From the NCBI RefSeq assembly GCF_000586435.1, contig NZ_BAWH01000016.1:1-64000 (forward strand): DNA of 64,000 bases, in the 5' to 3' direction. The DNA is from Psychrobacter sp. JCM 18901. GTDB taxonomy: Bacteria; Pseudomonadota; Gammaproteobacteria; Pseudomonadales; Moraxellaceae. Position 1 is the first letter of the stretch. Every line of letters begins with the position of its first letter. Below are positions 60,767 to 64,000 of this stretch, in pieces. The notes below the pieces were generated by a model, which did no database searches, had not been told where the DNA came from, and was given only the letters and a program-made list of their open reading frames with translations. The position numbers and the translations under genes are program-made.

Positions 60767-63525
60767 ATGTTTAATTGTGATATCGCCTCTGTTGATTTGA
60801 CGCCTTTACCGATACTACCAAGTGAGGTGGCGACAGACTCATCCCCACTATCAGCCAAAAATGTGACAGACAAGAATCTACTTGGCATTCCTGAATGGTT
60901 GGCCCAGATCAACGACGATATCAGCCGCTCACTAGAACGCGGCACCAATATTCGCCAACTGGTTGCAGCACGCGCTTGCGCTATCGACAGCCTATTGATT
61001 GCATTATTCAAATGGTTTGAGTTGGATAAAACTGATTTGGCATTTTTTTGCGACTGGTGGCTACGGGCGCGGTGAACTATCGCTCTACTCAGACATCGAT
61101 ATTTTGCTCCTGGCTCCTGGTGAAATAGGTACTGATGCCAGTAGTAAAATCGACAAACTGGTCGCTCTACTATGGGATATAGGACTAGAGCCTGCGCTCT
61201 CTGTACGTAGTGTCAATGATGCGCTAGAGGCCGCGCTTGATCATACGATTGCCAGTGCTCAGCTAGAGGCTCGACTCCTAATTGGTAATGAAGCATTGCA
61301 AGACATGCCCGCTCAAATCGTCAATAAACAGTGGTCTCCGCGCGCATTTTTTTGATGTGAAAATGGAAGAGTCCAAAGCGCGTTACTTGCAGCACAATGC
61401 CACCGAGTACAACCTTGAGCCCAATATCAAAACAGCGCCAGGTGGGCTACGTGATATCCATATCATCGGCTGGGTCACTAAGCGTTATTTTCGCGTGAGC
61501 AAGCTATATGATTTAGTGCAACAGAACTTTTTTGACCGAAAAAGAATTTGATGAGTTAAGTTTTGCCGAAGGCTACTTATGCAAATTCGTCATTACTTAC
61601 ATGTACTGACGGGCCGTAATGAAAACAAGCTGTTGTTCGATTATCAACGCGAGATTGCTCAGCTAATGGGCTACGAGACCCAGCCTGATGACCAGCCTAA
61701 TGCTGCGGTCGAACGGTTTATGCGTGACTATTATCGCTGTGCGATGCAGATATCAACACTGTCTGAGATGCTGACCAATCATTATTATGAAACGATCATA
61801 GAGCCGCAGCTGCCTGACGATGAACGGCCAAAAAAACAGCCTATAAATGCACGATTCAACCGTATTGGCAACCAGATTGCCATCGCCCATCATCGAGTGT
61901 TTGCACAGCACCCTGAGTCTATCTTAGAGATGTTTTTATTGATGGGTCAGCATGGCATCGATAAAGTTCGCACCCATACTTTGCGCGCACTCAAAATTGC
62001 CGCACGCGGCATCGATCAGATATATAGAGACAACCCTACGCACAAAGCGTTGTTTTTATCGAATTTAAAAGAACAAAACTACCTGTTTCATCGTCTACGT
62101 ACCATGAATCGCTATGGGGTATTGGGTAACTATATTCCTGCGTTTGCGCAAGTTACTGGCCTTATGCAATATGACTTGTTCCATCGTTATACGGTAGACG
62201 CGCATACTTTATTTTTAATTAGAATCTTGCATCGATTTACAGATCCAACCTTCCATGAAGAGTTCCCTCTAGTCAGCTCTATCTTTCAGCGTATCGAGCG
62301 TAAAGAGATTTTGGTGCTGGCAGCGATGTTCCATGATATTGCTAAAGGCCGTGGCGGTGACCATAGTGAACTTGGTCAAACCGAATCGATTGAGTTTTGC
62401 TTATCGCATGGTATGAGCTTGGCGGATGCAAACTTAGTAGGCTGGCTCACACGCTATCACCTTCTCATGTCGATTACTGCACAGAAAAAAAGATATCTCA
62501 GACCCTGAAGTAGTCACTATTTTCTCTGATCTCATTGGTAATGTGACTCATCTAAACCATCTATATGTACTGACGGTGGCTGATATGAATGCGACCAACC
62601 CACAGCTATGGAACAGCTGGCGGGCGACTCTCATGAAACAGCTATACTCACAAACGCGGCGCATCTTGCGCGCTGATATCGATGCGCCCACCAATCGTCA
62701 AGATATGATTAGCGCCACACGCAAGCAAACGTTGACGATGCTAGATAATGTCAATAACCAACATATGAACCGCGATGAAGTATTGCGTCTATGGGATGAC
62801 TTGGGCGATGAGTATTTCTTGCGAGAGATTGCAGAAGATATCTTATGGCATACTGAAGCTATTTTAAATCACCCACCAATTGGATTGGCTTCTAATGCTG
62901 ACAGTCCACCATTGGTCGTTTTGCGTGAGCATCGCGAATTGGCGCTTGATGCGGTACAGGTCTTTGTTTACACCCAAGATCAGATGAACCTGTTTGCCGT
63001 TACCATGGCAGTATTTGATCAGATGAATCTCGACGTTTTAGATGCACGCATTATCACAGCGACCCGTGACTTTGCTTTGGATTCTTATGTATTGCTAGAT
63101 CCTAGTGGCACATTGTTGTTGATGAAGACAGTCAACAAGAGCTAAAACAACGCTTAATTGACTCATTCAAAGACCCTACTGTACTTAAACTGACGAACAA
63201 GCGTATGCCGCGTCAGTTAAAACACTTTGAAGTAAAAACGGTGATTAACTTCGAGTTCAATGAAGCATCAGACCAGCACATCATGAGCTTAGAAACGCTT
63301 GATCAGCCGGGGCTATTGGCGCGAGTTGGACAAGTGTTTTTGCAAGAGCAAATCGAAGTTCATGCTGCGCGTATTACTACTCTAGGTGAGCGTGCTGAGG
63401 ATATGTTTTATATCAGTGATCAAAACGACAAGCCACTCTCACCTGATAGACTTGAAGCATTAAAGGCAGCACTATTAGCGAGTCTTACCGTTCAGAAAGA
63501 CAATAACAGCTTAGCTTATAGTTGA
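60767..63525 (+). CDS. glnD: Bifunctional uridylyltransferase/uridylyl-removing enzyme GlnD (six frame breaks)
   Basis: GlnD senses glutamine and uridylylates or deuridylylates PII. The reconstructed ~918 residues show the nucleotidyltransferase site [20 protein letters not shown], the segment [13 protein letters not shown], the HD hydrolase domain ([19 protein letters not shown]), and two ACT domains ([20 protein letters not shown] and [15 protein letters not shown]). Breaks: T7 61043-61049, T7 61347-61353, T6 61528-61533 (five fits), A7 62485-62491, a lost G near 61580 (TGGC read as TGC) and one near 63120. The pattern argues for sequence error rather than decay. Confidence 0.93.
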
Positions 63526-63588
63526 GGGGAGTTAAATAGCTATTTTTAGATAGTTATAAGCTTTAGAAACTTATTTGGTAGGTATTAT

Positions 63589-63614
63589 AAAAGCACGTTT
63601 TAGGACGTGCTTTT
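63589..63614. terminator. Terminator between glnD and the edge gene
   Basis: A perfect stem AAAAGCACGT / ACGTGCTTTT with a 6-base loop lies between two convergent genes, so it probably acts in both directions. Confidence 0.8.
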
Positions 63615-63629
63615 ATTTGTCATGGGCTT

Positions 63630-64000
63630 CTATAGCGTACTTCTATAAGTTATCTCGCTAGCATGTTCATTCAGTTCATCATCAGCAAGCTCTGGCGGCA
63701 AAACACCTACTTCAGGTGGTTGCTGCTCCATGATTAATCGTCCAGCGTCGACTTCTTTTTGTAGCAGACATTGCAAGCTTGCTAGGTGAAACTGTCCGTC
63801 TAGATAATCATCTAACGCTTCCAAAGAGATAGGCGACTTGGCATGTACATCAGGATACAGGCTATCCTCTGCCAGAATAATCATCTCATTGAGCGCCTCT
63901 TCGCGCATTAGCTCGTCGTTGTCTATTTTGCGCTGGAGTTTGTTTTCCAATTGGCCTTTAGCAGCAAGTGCACTGACAAAAAAATATGGTCTGTATCACA
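63630..64000 (-). CDS. Unrecognised protein, C-terminal part (runs off the window; probable frame break)
   Basis: The last ~120 residues are visible: helical, acidic, with IIFFVSALAAKG-like start, EALNEMIILAEDSLYPDVHA, LEALDDYLDGQFHLASLQCL and the tail PPEVGVLPPELADDELNEHA. A T7-equivalent run near 63980 (A7 on the plus strand) closes the upstream frame; with six the frame stays open to the window edge, so the true start is probably outside. I do not recognise the family. Confidence 0.5.

Noticed and set aside
1..64000. Reading the many frameshifted genes as pseudogenes of a decaying genome
   Set aside because: Breaks concentrate at A/T runs and GCC contexts, sequences on both sides remain fully conserved, and essential genes are hit; real decay would also show stops, larger deletions and substitutions.
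1..64000. CRISPR arrays, prophage structural genes, rRNA genes
   Set aside because: No regularly spaced repeats of suitable length, no phage structural proteins and no rRNA-like sequence were seen.

Overview
The window looks like a chromosomal segment of a Psychrobacter-type member of the Moraxellaceae (Gammaproteobacteria). This is inferred from moderate GC (low 40s % by eye), the trpF-trpB-trpA-accD-folC-SPOR gene order, a lipase with its dedicated foldase, a long-form QueF, paired fasciclin lipoproteins, and the general protein character. No database search was possible.

Layout. 1-4100: end of a type I restriction-modification locus (hsdS end, hsdR), closed by what looks like a copy of a tRNA-Pro 3' end plus a terminator, i.e. 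a probable island boundary. 4.2-7.2 kb: hypothetical genes, DUF1853 and DUF2726. 7.4-15.6 kb (minus): SPOR protein, folC, accD, trpA, an inserted membrane-protein gene, trpB, trpF. 15.8-24.3 kb: photolyase, DUF4230 protein, proS, queF, a YadGH-like ABC exporter, a c-type cytochrome. 24.7-27.5 kb: tRNA-Arg(CCG), then an AT-rich accessory patch with endonuclease V, immunity-like genes and a headless papain-fold toxin, next to two copies of a ~108-bp interspersed repeat. 27.5-35 kb: Sir2 deacylase, adenine/adenosine deaminase, TPM/YgcG/LemA genes, a Na+/alanine symporter. 35.5-42.6 kb: two fasciclin lipoproteins with a third decayed copy, metH, a BASS transporter. 42.8-54.6 kb (minus): RnlAB toxin-antitoxin, two DUF2256 zinc-ribbon genes, a ~2,050-residue AAA+ ATPase, a YqiK-type flotillin and a YqiJ-type membrane protein. 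54.7-59.2 kb: PD40 and META lipoproteins, lipase foldase and lipase. 59.4-64 kb: map, a 283-bp MITE-like element, glnD, and a partial gene at the edge.

The dominant oddity is technical or biological noise in reading frames. About half of the larger genes, including core ones (metH, glnD, trpA, trpB, map), are cut by single-base indels. Nearly all fall into three patterns: A/T runs read as 7-8 where the frame needs 6 (occasionally 5 or 7), GCC read as GC (often in GCCAT or GCCGAT), and loss of one T from short CTnA runs. Many genes lacking such sites are intact. I therefore annotate broken genes as single genes and treat the breaks as probable consensus errors. The most system-like unexplained block is the flotillin/YqiJ/giant-ATPase/DUF2256 cluster beside RnlAB (42.8-54.6 kb).
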